Positions 34,715 to 43,887 of a DNA stretch of 64,000 nt are shown piece by piece; the stretch's first letter is position 1, and each line of letters opens with the position of its first letter. Source of the stretch: Cylindrospermum stagnale PCC 7417 (lineage in GTDB: Bacteria > Cyanobacteriota > Cyanobacteriia > Cyanobacteriales > Nostocaceae); contig NC_020050.1 of the NCBI RefSeq assembly GCF_000317535.1, positions 175,315-239,314 of the forward strand, written 5' to 3'. The notes beneath the pieces were generated by a model. That model ran no database searches and was not told the origin of the DNA. It saw nothing but the letters and a program-made list of their open reading frames with translations. The position numbers were made by a program, and so were the translations under genes.

Positions 34715-34909
34715 CAGAATAAACTCCCTTGCAACGTATTTACTGTTTTGTTTTTTTCGTATTTAATGCCATTAATAATTAAGCTATTACTTCGCCGAGG
34801 CTTAGGTGTCGATGCTGGAATTTCGTATGTTAAATTTGGTCGTATAAAAGAAATACCTCTACCAGTCAAGGTGTCACCTATTATTAAATCTCCACCTAAA
34901 CTAGGAATA
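34714..34909 (-). pseudogene. N6-adenine methylase first half, 3' piece (cut by IS66)
   Basis: This continues the frame of the piece at 36586-37247 once IS66 and one 8-bp target copy are removed. The joined protein (285 residues) reads NFMLYAPYFALPIPSLGGDL across the junction. The piece holds DLIIGDTLTGRG and ends KTVNTLQGSLF. That terminal QGSLF matches the loose clamp-binding pattern QxSLF. A start codon inside the IS end would give an 85-residue product beginning MLDFEDGF, which is fortuitous. Confidence 0.8.
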
Positions 34910-34917
34910 GGCAATGC

Positions 34918-36585
34918 GTAACCGTTCAGGGGGTATAAAGAAGACGAAAAACCATCCTCAAAATCAAGCAATAAAATTAGGCCGCATTCAACAAGTCAGA
35001 ATCATCAGAACAAGTAGCAGTTTCTGGAAGTAAAGAAGGTGCAGTTTTAGCACCACGAGCCGCAACAACAGCCTGAGTCATAAACTCCAAAACATTGCGC
35101 TTTTGGGACTTGAGAGTTGTCAACACAGTTAACATCCGAGCCACAAAAACACTACCAGCCTGAGTTTGAGAGCCAAAACTAGTCCGTCGCCAGATTACAG
35201 CAGGACGAATAGCTCGTTCAGCAGCATTATTAGTGGGTTCGACACTAACAGTTGTCACAAATAACCACATCGCTGACTCAACTTTGAGCAGTTGACGACA
35301 AGTGCGAACTGTTTTTGCCAAGGGTGTTTTTTCCCGTGCTGTAATCTGGTATTCGTCAGCTTCAAGCAACGTGGCTCTGATGGATGAGCGAATCTCCTGA
35401 ACCAACTCCACAAAATCACCACGAGATAAAGTACCATCTCGGACTCGATGCCAAAGTTCAAACAACTTCTCTTGTTGTTTCACCAGAATTGTTCCCAATT
35501 CTGCCGAGACTCCAGAACGTTCCGATATTTTGATAAATTCCCGACGCAGATGCGCCCAACACAATTGCCGTCGTTCTAAATCTACCCAGTTGTAAGCCCC
35601 ATGACGGTCAGAGTTCAAAATTCCCCTGAAGTTTTCACCCAATAAATTTTTTGCCCCTTGGGTACAACGGGTCAGGGCTATTTCAAAAAATGTAACTAGG
35701 GGGGTGACTGCAACCCATAACCAGGCTCTTCGTTGTTCAGGATTAAAGCCGTCAATATTTCCTTGATTAAAGCTGGTTTCATCCGCTCCGACGATGTTTG
35801 CGTTTTGAATATATAGTTTGGCTTCATCTACACAGGTTGCCACGGCATTACTCGCTTCCAGCCGCAGTCTGTTGACGGTTCCCAATGATATTGAGATTCC
35901 AAATACTTCTTGCATGGCACTTTGTACCATTCTTTGACTATTGCGGTACACTCCACTCAGAAGTGCCACTAGTGCTACTACTCTGACTCCGTAACCACTT
36001 GGGTTCACATCTTCTGGTAATATGGCACGGGTCTTAGTGCCACATCCTATACAGGTCAATTGATGCAAACGATGCTCGATGACTATGGGACTAATGGGTG
36101 GAATTTCTACTATCTGATGCCGATAGGGGTTTGTGTCAACTCCCGTAAGGGTGGCTCCACAATTACCGCATTCTTCTGGATGATGATCTATTACTGAGCT
36201 ACATTCTTCGATTGGGTACAAGTCCCGACTATTTCCTTTGTGACCGGGCTGACCCCCTCGCTTTTTACCGCTTTTTGTCTTTTGCCACTTTTTTCCAAAT
36301 CCTGGTGGGTCACTTGAGGGTGGTGATGATGAGTTAACGGAAGTCCGATTGATTTTTTCTAATAATTGTTCTTGAACACTCAGGACTTCCGTTAGTTTCT
36401 TTGACTGTTGTTCTATTTGCTGCGCCATCTCCTCCACCAGTTTTTTGACACTGGTTGGAGTCTTTCCCCAATCTTCTGCGGGTATCTGCTCTACATGATT
36501 TAGGCGCTTTTGTTCCATATCTCTGAATTTATCAGATTTTGGGGTCATCTTTAACGATCGCTCTTCTAACCCCCTGAACGGTTAC
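34918..36585 (-). mobile_element. IS66-family insertion sequence
   Basis: A 1668-bp element with perfect 17-bp terminal inverted repeats (GTAACCGTTCAGGGGGT at 34918-34934, complement at 36569-36585). It is flanked by identical 8-bp target duplications GGCAATGC (34910-34917 and 36586-36593), the size expected for IS66. It carries one gene, a TnpC-type transposase. It interrupts an adenine methylase gene. The perfect target duplication indicates a simple and fairly recent insertion. Confidence 0.97.
34977..36548 (-). CDS. tnpC: IS66-family transposase
   Basis: 523 residues of the IS66 TnpC family. A coiled-coil N-terminus (QQIEQQSKKLTEVLSVQEQL) is followed by a Ser/Pro linker (SSPPSSDPPGFGK), a zinc-binding segment (PEECGNCGATLTG ... 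LTCIGCGTKTRA) and the DDE domain: VGADETSF, LNSDRHGAYNW and EPTNNAAERAIRPAVIWRR. It catalyses transposition of the IS. The accessory TnpA/TnpB genes of classical IS66 are absent, as in the single-gene subgroup. The gene appears intact. Confidence 0.96.
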   Translation of the reverse strand: MTPKSDKFRDMEQKRLNHVEQIPAEDWGKTPTSVKKLVEEMAQQIEQQSKKLTEVLSVQEQLLEKINRTSVNSSSPPSSDPPGFGKKWQKTKSGKKRGGQPGHKGNSRDLYPIEECSSVIDHHPEECGNCGATLTGVDTNPYRHQIVEIPPISPIVIEHRLHQLTCIGCGTKTRAILPEDVNPSGYGVRVVALVALLSGVYRNSQRMVQSAMQEVFGISISLGTVNRLRLEASNAVATCVDEAKLYIQNANIVGADETSFNQGNIDGFNPEQRRAWLWVAVTPLVTFFEIALTRCTQGAKNLLGENFRGILNSDRHGAYNWVDLERRQLCWAHLRREFIKISERSGVSAELGTILVKQQEKLFELWHRVRDGTLSRGDFVELVQEIRSSIRATLLEADEYQITAREKTPLAKTVRTCRQLLKVESAMWLFVTTVSVEPTNNAAERAIRPAVIWRRTSFGSQTQAGSVFVARMLTVLTTLKSQKRNVLEFMTQAVVAARGAKTAPSLLPETATCSDDSDLLNAA

Positions 36586-37247
36586 GGCAATGCAAAATAG
36601 GGAGCATAAAGCATGAAGTTTAAACTCGCTATTTTCATTAGCAGTACATCCAATTCCCAGCCTGTCAAACTAATGGCATAATTTGACATCTCCAATGCTA
36701 ATCTTCCCGTACCTAGTGCAGGTTCGTAAACATGAACTGGTGGTCGAATAGTAGAACTGGAAACTGTTGCAATAGCCATTGCTCTTGCTGTCCAAGTAGG
36801 AGTAGGATAAAACTTCGCTCTTGATTGCCCGTAGCGTTCAGTAGCTAATAAATGACCTAAATAGTCGAAAGGACAAGTTATTAAAAGCTTTAATTGCAAT
36901 TCTTTCACAAGGCGGTTTTCTGCACCAGCACATCCTTCTGGTTCTGGAGAATTTATAGTAATACTGGGATGCCCTAAAGCATAAAGTAACCAGTCAGTGA
37001 AATAGGGAATGAACCTGACAAAACTACCATATCCACTTTTGGGAATAGCTTGCAGACAGCTTTTTACCATCTGCAAAGCTTGAGGATGCCCTAAGTCTAA
37101 AAACTCAGTTTGTGGGATTTCTGTAGGTAGTTTTTCAGTTTCCATTGTCCAGCGCCATTGTTCCCACCTACCCTGATATTCATCGTCTAGTTTGAGTAGT
37201 TCTGGTAGTAGCCACCCATGTTCACAAGATTTGAGTATCATTGGCAT
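36586..37247 (-). pseudogene. N6-adenine methylase first half, 5' piece (cut by IS66)
   Basis: About 220 codons. FYPTPTWTARAMA near 150-160 is the motif X region. VYEPALGTGRLALEMS is motif I, the AdoMet-binding loop with GTG, and GWELDVLLMKIASLNFML follows. The frame then meets IS66 exactly at ALP and resumes in the piece at 34714-34909. Motif IV lies in the next, separately translated gene, so the enzyme was already two chains or was split earlier. A GAGGCATTAGCCTC palindrome lies 28 nt upstream of the start. The spacing to the preceding gene is 42 bp. Confidence 0.82.
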
Positions 37248-37275
37248 TAGTTATAATCTGTATTTGCCAATGAGT

Positions 37276-37289
37276 GAGGCATTAGCCTC
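37276..37289. promoter_or_regulatory. Palindrome GAGGC-ATTA-GCCTC upstream of the methylase gene
   Basis: This is the partner of the site at 21094-21107. It differs at one central base and lies at nearly the same distance (28 nt) from the start codon. It also abuts the end of the unknown gene at 37290. Confidence 0.4.
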
Positions 37290-37946
37290 TTAAATTTTGA
37301 CTTCCGCAATATCTTCTAAATCAATCATTGAGGATAATTCAGGAATAACTAAATTTGATTGTGGTTTATTTTTTTGAGATTGACTCAGTAATTTAATTAA
37401 CCATTTTTCAGTCTGCCTATGAGCCTTTTTATTCCAACGTACATCTAATCTTTGGGCTGGTTTAACAGGATGTAATGCTAAAACCACGAGTTGTATTTGG
37501 TTAGGTTCTACTGAGTATTGTCTAGCCGTAGTCCACAACTTTACCCGGTCTTGCCAGCTTAAATCTGGATGGCGTGCAGCCCATTCATAAAGTCTAGGGA
37601 TACCTTGTTTGAAAGCTATATTTGTTAATACTTGAATAAAGTGGTTTTCGTTATTAATCGTTAAAGGTGCAATCACTGGATTATCGACTAATAGCTTCTT
37701 GCGAGTTTGAAATATTTCTGGTGCAAGTTCCTCTACTTGAGAAACCCACAAAGCTATTTGAGGATAGGCTTTGAATAAAGGTTCTATAGGAAGTCCTAGA
37801 AATATTTGTCTCATCACTAATTGGAAGTTGGTTGCAACTGTAGGGTCGAATGCAGAACTATTTGGATGAGATTTTTGACTTGGAAATAAGAGTGATTGCT
37901 GTGTTTTAGTAATTTGTTGAATATCAGCAAGATTAATTATCGGCAT
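37290..37946 (-). CDS. Unknown protein upstream of the methylase
   Basis: A 218-residue soluble protein of unknown family. It is mostly helical (FLGLPIEPLFKAYPQIALWVSQVEEL; RLYEWAARHPDLSWQDRVKLW) with a short basic segment (RWNKKAHRQTEKWLIKLLSQ) and no membrane segment. It is the first gene of the minus-strand group with the two methylase pieces, so it may belong to the same modification system. No catalytic motif is recognised. Confidence 0.6.
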   Translation of the reverse strand: MPIINLADIQQITKTQQSLLFPSQKSHPNSSAFDPTVATNFQLVMRQIFLGLPIEPLFKAYPQIALWVSQVEELAPEIFQTRKKLLVDNPVIAPLTINNENHFIQVLTNIAFKQGIPRLYEWAARHPDLSWQDRVKLWTTARQYSVEPNQIQLVVLALHPVKPAQRLDVRWNKKAHRQTEKWLIKLLSQSQKNKPQSNLVIPELSSMIDLEDIAEVKI

Positions 37947-38351
37947 GGTTGGGATAAAATTACATCTCTCCCATGCAGCGATAAGCTGCTGTGTTCTTTT
38001 TGTGTAAGCATTCAGCTATCAGCAGTCAGCTAAACAGGACAAGTTAGGCTACCTGCTATTAAGAAACTTGATGATTTTAGCTAAGTACCTGTACAAAATT
38101 AATTTCCTATCTTTTCATTCTGTGTCCTTCATTAGATAAGGCACACAGGCAAAAGAGAGGTGCAATTTATTTGGCATGAGTACTTATCAGAACTCTTCAG
38201 GGCTACTAAAAAATCACACCGGACTGACAGTACAGTGTGGGTAGTTTATTAAGTACCTGGACAGCATTAATTACATATTAGTTATGTACCAATCCTTTGC
38301 CATTCAAGGATTTCAGACGAGATTTTTGTGTAATTAATTTCGTCCGATTAC
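37947..38351. other. 405-bp spacer with a short direct repeat
   Basis: No gene is seen. TAAGTACCTGTACAAAATTAATT (38082-38104, shown here in part as TAAGTACCTGTACA) recurs as TAAGTACCTGGACA... at 38250-38272 with 20 of 23 bases equal. A fragment CAAAAGAGAG...GTACTTATCAG (about 38149-38190) recalls the long repeat of 1.7 and 7.3 kb. Confidence 0.5.
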
Positions 38352-38714
38352 TTATGTTAAAGATTCAGACAGCAAGCCCGACATATCTAATACTCGCTCA
38401 GACCAAACACCAGACTGTTCTGCAACTTCAGTACGCACTTTTTCATCCACCCAAATGTCATCCCAACTTAATTCCCACATTGCCAGTTGAACTTGAATAT
38501 TCACCAATTCCTCAGCTTGAAGAGGTTCTATTTCTGCTGCTGTCCACTCGATAAACCACTTGGTTTCTGAAATTATACTGGTCACTGCTTCTTTATAAGC
38601 AATATGAGAAAATGATCTAATACGTGCTAAATTAGCAGCTATATGTCCTAAGCGATTTGGTATATTGTTGTCGCGTTGAAAGCGTGCTTGTTTTTCATCT
38701 AAATTCTGGTTCAT
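38352..38714 (-). CDS. Unknown 120-residue protein coupled to a DUF5674 gene
   Basis: About 120 residues from ATG 38714 (MNQNLDEKQARFQ). It is helical and acidic at the C-terminus (LSWDDIWVDEKVRTEVAEQS) with several conserved-looking Trp. The start lies inside the last codons of the upstream DUF5674 frame, so the two genes overlap and were co-translated. The family is not recognised. The gene organisation, two small overlapping genes, resembles a toxin-antitoxin or other two-part module. Confidence 0.55.
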   Translation of the reverse strand: MNQNLDEKQARFQRDNNIPNRLGHIAANLARIRSFSHIAYKEAVTSIISETKWFIEWTAAEIEPLQAEELVNIQVQLAMWELSWDDIWVDEKVRTEVAEQSGVWSERVLDMSGLLSESLT

Positions 38715-39046
38715 GACCACCTATTAGTCTTTGAGTAATTTGCGTCACACGTTCTCGTATTGCAGGGTCTTGAATTATCATCGAGCGATTATTTTGACGC
38801 TTGGCGAATATTAATAATTAACTCGTAAGCCATTTTTTGTGTAAATGGTATCCAGTCTGCACCCCAAATGTCTTTCTGCTTGCTACCATCTTTCAATAAT
38901 GCTGCTTCGCACTCAGCGTGTTGCTGTCCACCTCCTGCAAGAATCCCTTTCTCTACATCTACTGCTATTTTGATATCAACTTCCAAAGTTTGCAGCATTT
39001 CCTCAACTTGTTTGAGAGTCGCACGCTCCTTGATAATAAGTATCAA
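38695..39046 (-). pseudogene. DUF5674-family protein, frameshifted
   Basis: The first frame (39046-38789) encodes MILIIKERATLKQVEEMLQT ... GILAGGGQQHAECEAALLKD ... WGADWIPFTQ. This is a clear DUF5674 match of 85 residues ending ASK. The family continues with a NRSMxIQDPxIRERV stretch, and precisely that (NNRSMIIQDPAIRERVTQIT, then QRLIGGHEPEFR) is found in another frame at about 38695-38780. A 1-nt indel near 38788-38795 therefore broke the gene. Alternatively this is a sequencing error. The function of the family is unknown. Confidence 0.75.
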
Positions 39047-39208
39047 TTTTTTACCTCATTTTCCATATTGTTACTATTTTTTACAACACAACCATAAGAT
39101 AAAAGGTTGGTTATTTTCGCTTTGCTACAATAGCTCTTTAAATCCTACCCTGTGAGTACGTTGTCGAGGGTAGGTATTGCCGCGAAATAATTTAACAACT
39201 AGAAGATG

Positions 39209-39823
39209 TTAAGTTGCAGGTGTAGAAACTGCATCTAACAACACTAAACCCATTTGCTTCAATAAAGCAGTGTTACCGTCAGGGCAGCCATGTTGAATTA
39301 GGCACTTAGCACAGCCAGTATCGCAATTGCAATCTCGTGCTATTACCCCAGCAACCTCAGCAAGTTTTGGCAGATGCTTAAACACAGCCTCAGCCGCACC
39401 ATTCCCGCCATCACTGGTATCATAAAAATAACTAGTGTAATTGTTATTTTCCCCTATTTCCTTCACCACTGTAAAATTCACCTGTTTGGGGTCAACTCTA
39501 GCTATAAGCTGTAATGCTCTCATAATTTGATGCCCAAAGCTGTGGATGGCAATTAAGGTACTGGAATATTCCCACAATTGTTGATAACCAGAAGGAATTG
39601 GTTCTTTACTGCGGGTTAAACTACTTCTAGTTTCTTTAGCAAACTCCTGGATGTATTCCCGCGCACTTGAGTTAATTCCTACTTTAACCATTGGGGCTGA
39701 AAACTGGGTCCGGAAAGGCTGCTCAAACTTCTCTTCTGACAGGGTTTTGACAATTACGGCTTTGCGGGTGACTTTGCGACACAGGGGACAACGCGGTTGT
39801 TTAGATACAGCGTTTCCGGCTAT
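39209..39823 (-). pseudogene. MrfA-like helicase, 3' piece with DUF1998 (cut by IS630)
   Basis: The C-terminal 205 codons. It starts with a zinc-ribbon half (PRCPLCRKV) and continues as DUF1998 with the conserved YFYDTSDGGNGAAEAVF and the cysteine cluster CNCDTGCAKCLIQHGCPDGN. Joined to 40805-42814 without the IS and one TA, it gives an 874-residue protein reading LRLLIAGNAVSK across the junction. DUF1998 is the C-terminal metal-binding domain of MrfA/YprA-type repair helicases and of DISARM DrmB. Confidence 0.85.
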
Positions 39824-40430
39824 TATGAGGTACAGTAGCAGCAACTAGCAAACCAGTTTCTTAATTGTTGAGGATTTATTAAGTCGAGTGCAACTGAGAT
39901 TAGTTTATCAACCATTTCCGTTGTAGTTGGAGCGAAACGGCGTAGAAAAGATTTAAGTTGTGACCACCATAATTCAATTGGATTAAAATCGGGAGAGTAT
40001 GAGGATAAACAAATAACTTTCGCGCCTACAGCTTCAATCATTAGCACAATTGAATCTAGTTTATGTGCGGATAAATTATCCATGACTACTACTGCTCCTG
40101 ACCATAAATTTGGCACTAAAAACTTCTCAACAAATAATTCAAATGCCCTGCCATCCATTGAATTATTCATTGTCATTAATGCAACTACTTTGTTAATACT
40201 AATTGCTCCAATTACTGTAACTTTTGAACCTCTATAGAAGGGGTTAAGAGAGTAAGCTCTTGTTCCCATTTGTGAACGGGCATGAGTCCTCGTTAACCCA
40301 AGTAGAACGCCAGTTTCGTCCAAAAATACTAAATTTTCTGGCTCTATATGTTTGACCTTTTCCCAATAATCTAATCTTAAATTTAAGACTCTAAGAGTCC
40401 CGGCTTGGGTACTCCGCTTTGTTTTTTTTT
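39823..40430 (-). CDS. IS630 transposase, catalytic part (second frame)
   Basis: Open in this frame from the A9 run to the left IS end. The DDE triad is visible: LDETGV, VVMDNLSAHK and SPDFNPIELWWSQLK. No good ATG exists at its head. It continues ORF1 after a shift at AAAAAAAAAC, reading KKTKRSTQAGTLRVLNLRLD then YWEKVKHIEPENLVF. The stop TAA uses two bases of the TA target duplication plus one base of flanking DNA. Confidence 0.85.
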
Positions 40431-40804
40431 ACGATTTAATCCTAATTTCTGTAAGGCCCGACACATTGCACTTCGACCCACCCAATTACCAGTCTTGTCT
40501 GCCAAGAATTCACATAACTCTATCAATGTTGCATCTGGATGTGCTTCAACTAATTCCCTTAACTCTACTTCCGCATTTGTTAAATGACTAAATTGTGGTT
40601 TCCCTCGCGGCTTTGGTTGTAAATTTCCTTCAAGTTTTTGTTGCTTTACAAGCTTTTGCACTAAACTCTTTGAGACGGAAAATATGTTAGCTACTTTCCT
40701 GATTGAGATGTTTTTTTGAAGATGTGCTGCAACTATTTTTTCTCGAAACTCGACAGAGTATGACTTCATTTAAAGGTATTTATATTTTAATTTAGTGTAC
40801 CTCA
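39826..40804 (-). mobile_element. IS630-family insertion sequence (TA target)
   Basis: A 979-bp element with short terminal inverted repeats TGAGGTACA (39826) / TGTACCTCA (ending 40804), flanked by TA dinucleotides (39824-39825 and 40805-40806), the IS630/Tc1-mariner hallmark. It carries a transposase in two frames joined across a run of nine A. It interrupts the helicase gene exactly, since removal restores the frame. Confidence 0.95.
40383..40769 (-). CDS. IS630 transposase, DNA-binding part (first frame)
   Basis: A 128-residue HTH protein: MKSYSVEFREKIVAAHLQKN and ISIRKVANIFSVSKSLVQKL form the paired-like HTH, then GNWVGRSAMCRALQKLGLNR. It ends shortly after the A9 run at 40422-40430. There ribosomes probably slip into the catalytic frame to make the full transposase, as is usual for IS630-family elements of cyanobacteria. 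Confidence 0.88.
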   Translation of the reverse strand: MKSYSVEFREKIVAAHLQKNISIRKVANIFSVSKSLVQKLVKQQKLEGNLQPKPRGKPQFSHLTNAEVELRELVEAHPDATLIELCEFLADKTGNWVGRSAMCRALQKLGLNRKKKQSGVPKPGLLES

Positions 40805-42814
40805 TAACAGACGCAAGTGCTGTAAGGGTTCTTTGTAGTTAAGACAGCGTTTATTTAAACAAGTCTGCTCGTAAATTTGCGTCATTAAACTGTAACCACT
40901 GGTAATGTGCTTAACTTCACCAAAACTTAGTTCCAGGGTTAAATATTCTTTACAGTCATCAACTTCACCATCTGGAGAAAACAGCAATGGTAAATTCACT
41001 GGGTCAGTCAGCACGGTGAGGCTACTGGTTTGTGATTCTGTAGTTGCAACTGTAAAAACTGGGCTATCTGCTGTCTGTTTTAATATTGCTCGTTTACTGT
41101 TGAGGTCTAGCGAAATACACTGATAAGTTAGCATTTGTCCATTGGTATCTTGTCGTTTGTAGATGGCTTGGGGATGGACTTCCCGGTGAGCAATATCTTC
41201 TGAGATTTCCTCTAGTTCTTTCCCGGATGTAGCATCTACTAATTTGATGGTAGTTTGAGATAAACCACCACGAAAGTTAACATCTTTATGGGGATAACCT
41301 TTAGCCCACAAGCCATTGCGACCTTTATGTAAATGTCCTTGGGCTAACAACAACTTTGCTACCTCAAAAGCTGCTGTACCGAAGTAGTGTTTGATTTTGT
41401 TGGTGGGGATGCCTGTTTCTGCGGCTGCACACATCAAATGTTTGGCTGCAAAGATGGGATATTCGTCGTTAAAGAAGACTTCCTCAGATTCTCCAGATAC
41501 GAGCATTTCTGGATGTTCTGCTACGTAACAGTCTATGGGGTTCAAAGCATTGGGAAGTAACACTGTTAGTCCTGGTTGTGAACGTCCGGCTCGACCACTG
41601 CGTTGCTGATACGCCATTTTGGAACCAGGCCAGCCACGCAATACACAACATTCTAATTCTGGTAAATCAATTCCTGCTTCTAATGCTTCTGTGGCAATAA
41701 TCCACTTGATTATACCAGACTGAAGTTGATTAACTACTTCGGCTCGACGCTCGGCAGTAATGCCACTGTAAAATGCGGTGACTTGGTTTGATTTTAACAG
41801 TTCTGTTAATTCTCGCACACTGCGCCGGGAATTACAAAAAGCGATTCCTGATTTATTTTGATTGAGTAAAAATTGAATTATCCGCGCGGTGTCAGCAGTT
41901 AAATTGTAACCGGGTTGAGTGACAATTACTTGTCTTGGTGGTGAAGCTGCTCCACTTTTACGAATCCAAATTAAGGGTTTGGGGTTGAGTTTAGTTGGTT
42001 TTAAACCGGAGATTTTTAAAGCTAATTGTTTAGGATTACCACAAGTAGCACTGAGGAATATAAATTGCAGTTGTTTGGAGTCACCACCGTAATTATCTAC
42101 TGCTAGTTTGATGCGCCGAATTAACCAAGCCATATTTGCGCCATAACTACCGGAAAGGGTGTGAGCTTCATCAATTAATATGTAGCGCAATCGCTGATAA
42201 AAGTTTGCCCAACTTTGAGATTTCCAAACTTGTTTGAGTTGGAAATGAATTAATTCTGGAGTTACACCTAATATATGCGGTTCACTTTTGAGAATTTGTT
42301 CTCGTTCTTCTGATTTAACATCTCCAGTGATCATCGCCAGCACTGGTCGAGATTTTTGGGGTATGGTAGAAAGGAGTTGTGAGATTTTATGAAATTGGTC
42401 TAGTGCTAAGGCTCGCAGTCCATAAAATGCTAATGCTCGGTGTTCTTGATTGATGCAACCTTCGATAATGCCGGGGTATGTGCTGAGGGTTTTACCACTG
42501 GCTGTAGGGGAGGTGAGGATTAAACTTTTACCTCTTCTAATTGCTTGTAAGGCTTTGATTTGATGGGAGTAAAGTTGGGTAATTCCTAATGATTGCAGGG
42601 CTTTTATTAATTGTTTTGGTAGGTCATTGGGGATATTTTTTAGGTTGGGATCTGTGGCAGGGATAGTTTGTTGCCAAAGTAATTCTTCACCTAGAAATTC
42701 GGTGATATCTGTAGGTTCAGGGGCATGGTGATTTGAGTGGGAGTTTTCGGTAATGAGTGTAGTGGGTGGTGTCCAAAGGCTTTGCAGTAATAAGCTGTAA
42801 TTGGGCGTGTTCAT
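40805..42814 (-). pseudogene. MrfA-like DEAD/DEAH helicase, 5' piece (cut by IS630)
   Basis: About 670 codons. The Q-motif/Walker A region is LYSHQIKALQAIRRGKSLIL, TSPTASGKT. DEAH is in ILIDEAHTLSGSYGANMAWL, motif III FLSATCGN, and the helicase C domain has IATEALEAGIDLPELECCVL, RGWPGSKMAYQQRSGRAGRS. A zinc-ribbon first half (CLNKRCLNYKEP) ends at the IS. MrfA (YprA) family helicases act in mitomycin-type lesion repair. Related DUF1998 proteins occur in DISARM defence. With neighbours coding for a methylase and a sacsin-like ATPase, a defence role is plausible. The gene is inactivated. Confidence 0.88.
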
Positions 42815-43077
42815 GGCGGGGTTTTTCGCTCTTTGCCCTAATAAATCCCCCAGTGGGGGAGTGATGTTGAATTAAAATACATAGTATTGTTTGCTACTAT
42901 GGTTTTCGAGTAAATTATTTGTTCTCCCATCAGCATCTGATGACTCAAAATTTTTTGATGCGTTTCTGGAATACAACATTTGCGTGTAGTAGTTAAGTTG
43001 AGAGATTGCACGAGTCGATCTCTACCCCAAAGTAAATTTTGAGTTTTGTATCAGAAATTAGACAAAAGAGTCAATAA

Positions 43078-43884
43078 ATGATTAATCCCAAACAGCTTAT
43101 TGAAGATATCCGTAAAAACACTTATGGCATTGGTTTACAGACTGACCAAGCAGCTCAAGGAGTTATTGACAATTTTAGGAGAAGTCTGAACAGCGCACTC
43201 GAACGACTTTCAGTAGACCTTTATTCTAAAGAAACTCATTTCGTTTTAGAACTTATTCAAAATGCAGACGATAACCAGTATCAAAGTGGAGTAATTCCTA
43301 CACTAAACTTGACAATAGAACCGCAAAAAATTATTGTTCAAAATAATGAGCTTGGATTTAGTGAGGATAATGTCAGAGCAATCTGTAATGTAGGACGTAG
43401 TACAAAAACTAAGGTAGAAGGATACATTGGTGAAAAAGGAATAGGATTTAAATCAGTATTCCGCATCAGTGATGAACCTCAAATATTTTCCAATGGATTT
43501 CAGTTCCATTTTAAGCGCCAAGATAATGAGAATCAACTGGGATTTGTTACTCCTTACTGGATTGAAGCAATTCCTAATTATGTTGATTCAACTTTAACCA
43601 ATATTATTTTACCACTTCGAGAATCAGCTAAAGATGAGTTAAGTAAGTTAGGTGAAATTGAACATACATTAATTTTCTTTCTCCGCCAACTTAAAACTGT
43701 CACAATCGAGAATAGAGTTAATAATGAATCTCACCAAATCACACGCTTAGATAAAAATGGAAATATAGAGATAGAAGAAACTAGGGAACTGATAAGAAAA
43801 AAATATTTAAATAAAAATGCAGAAACGTTGAATGCAGCAATAAAACTTTACATACTAAGATGTAATTGTCCTATCAAGGGTTAA
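43078..43884 (+). pseudogene. Sacsin-like GHKL ATPase/DUF3883 protein, 5' piece (cut by IS4-type element)
   Basis: 268 codons of an N-terminal sacsin/HSP90-type ATPase domain. The N box is THFVLELIQNADDNQY (E-x-x-x-N-A-D-D), and G boxes are NNELGFSEDNVRAICNVGRS and GYIGEKGIGFKSVFRIS. The frame then reads a degenerate segment (KKYLNKNAETLNAAIK) and stops at the IS. The downstream piece at about 44998-48497 continues the protein. Such HATPase plus DUF3883 proteins recur in defence islands. Intact length would be about 1430-1450 residues. Confidence 0.85.
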
Positions 43885-43887
43885 TTG

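Noticed and set aside
37947-38351. Third copy of the 200-bp repeat
   Set aside because: Only two short words (CAAAAGAGAG and GTACTTATCAG) are shared and their spacing differs, so relatedness is not supported.
34064-42814. DISARM defence system
   Set aside because: A methylase and a DUF1998 helicase are present, but the helicase is a single MrfA-like chain, and separate DrmA, DrmB and PLD-type DrmC genes are missing.
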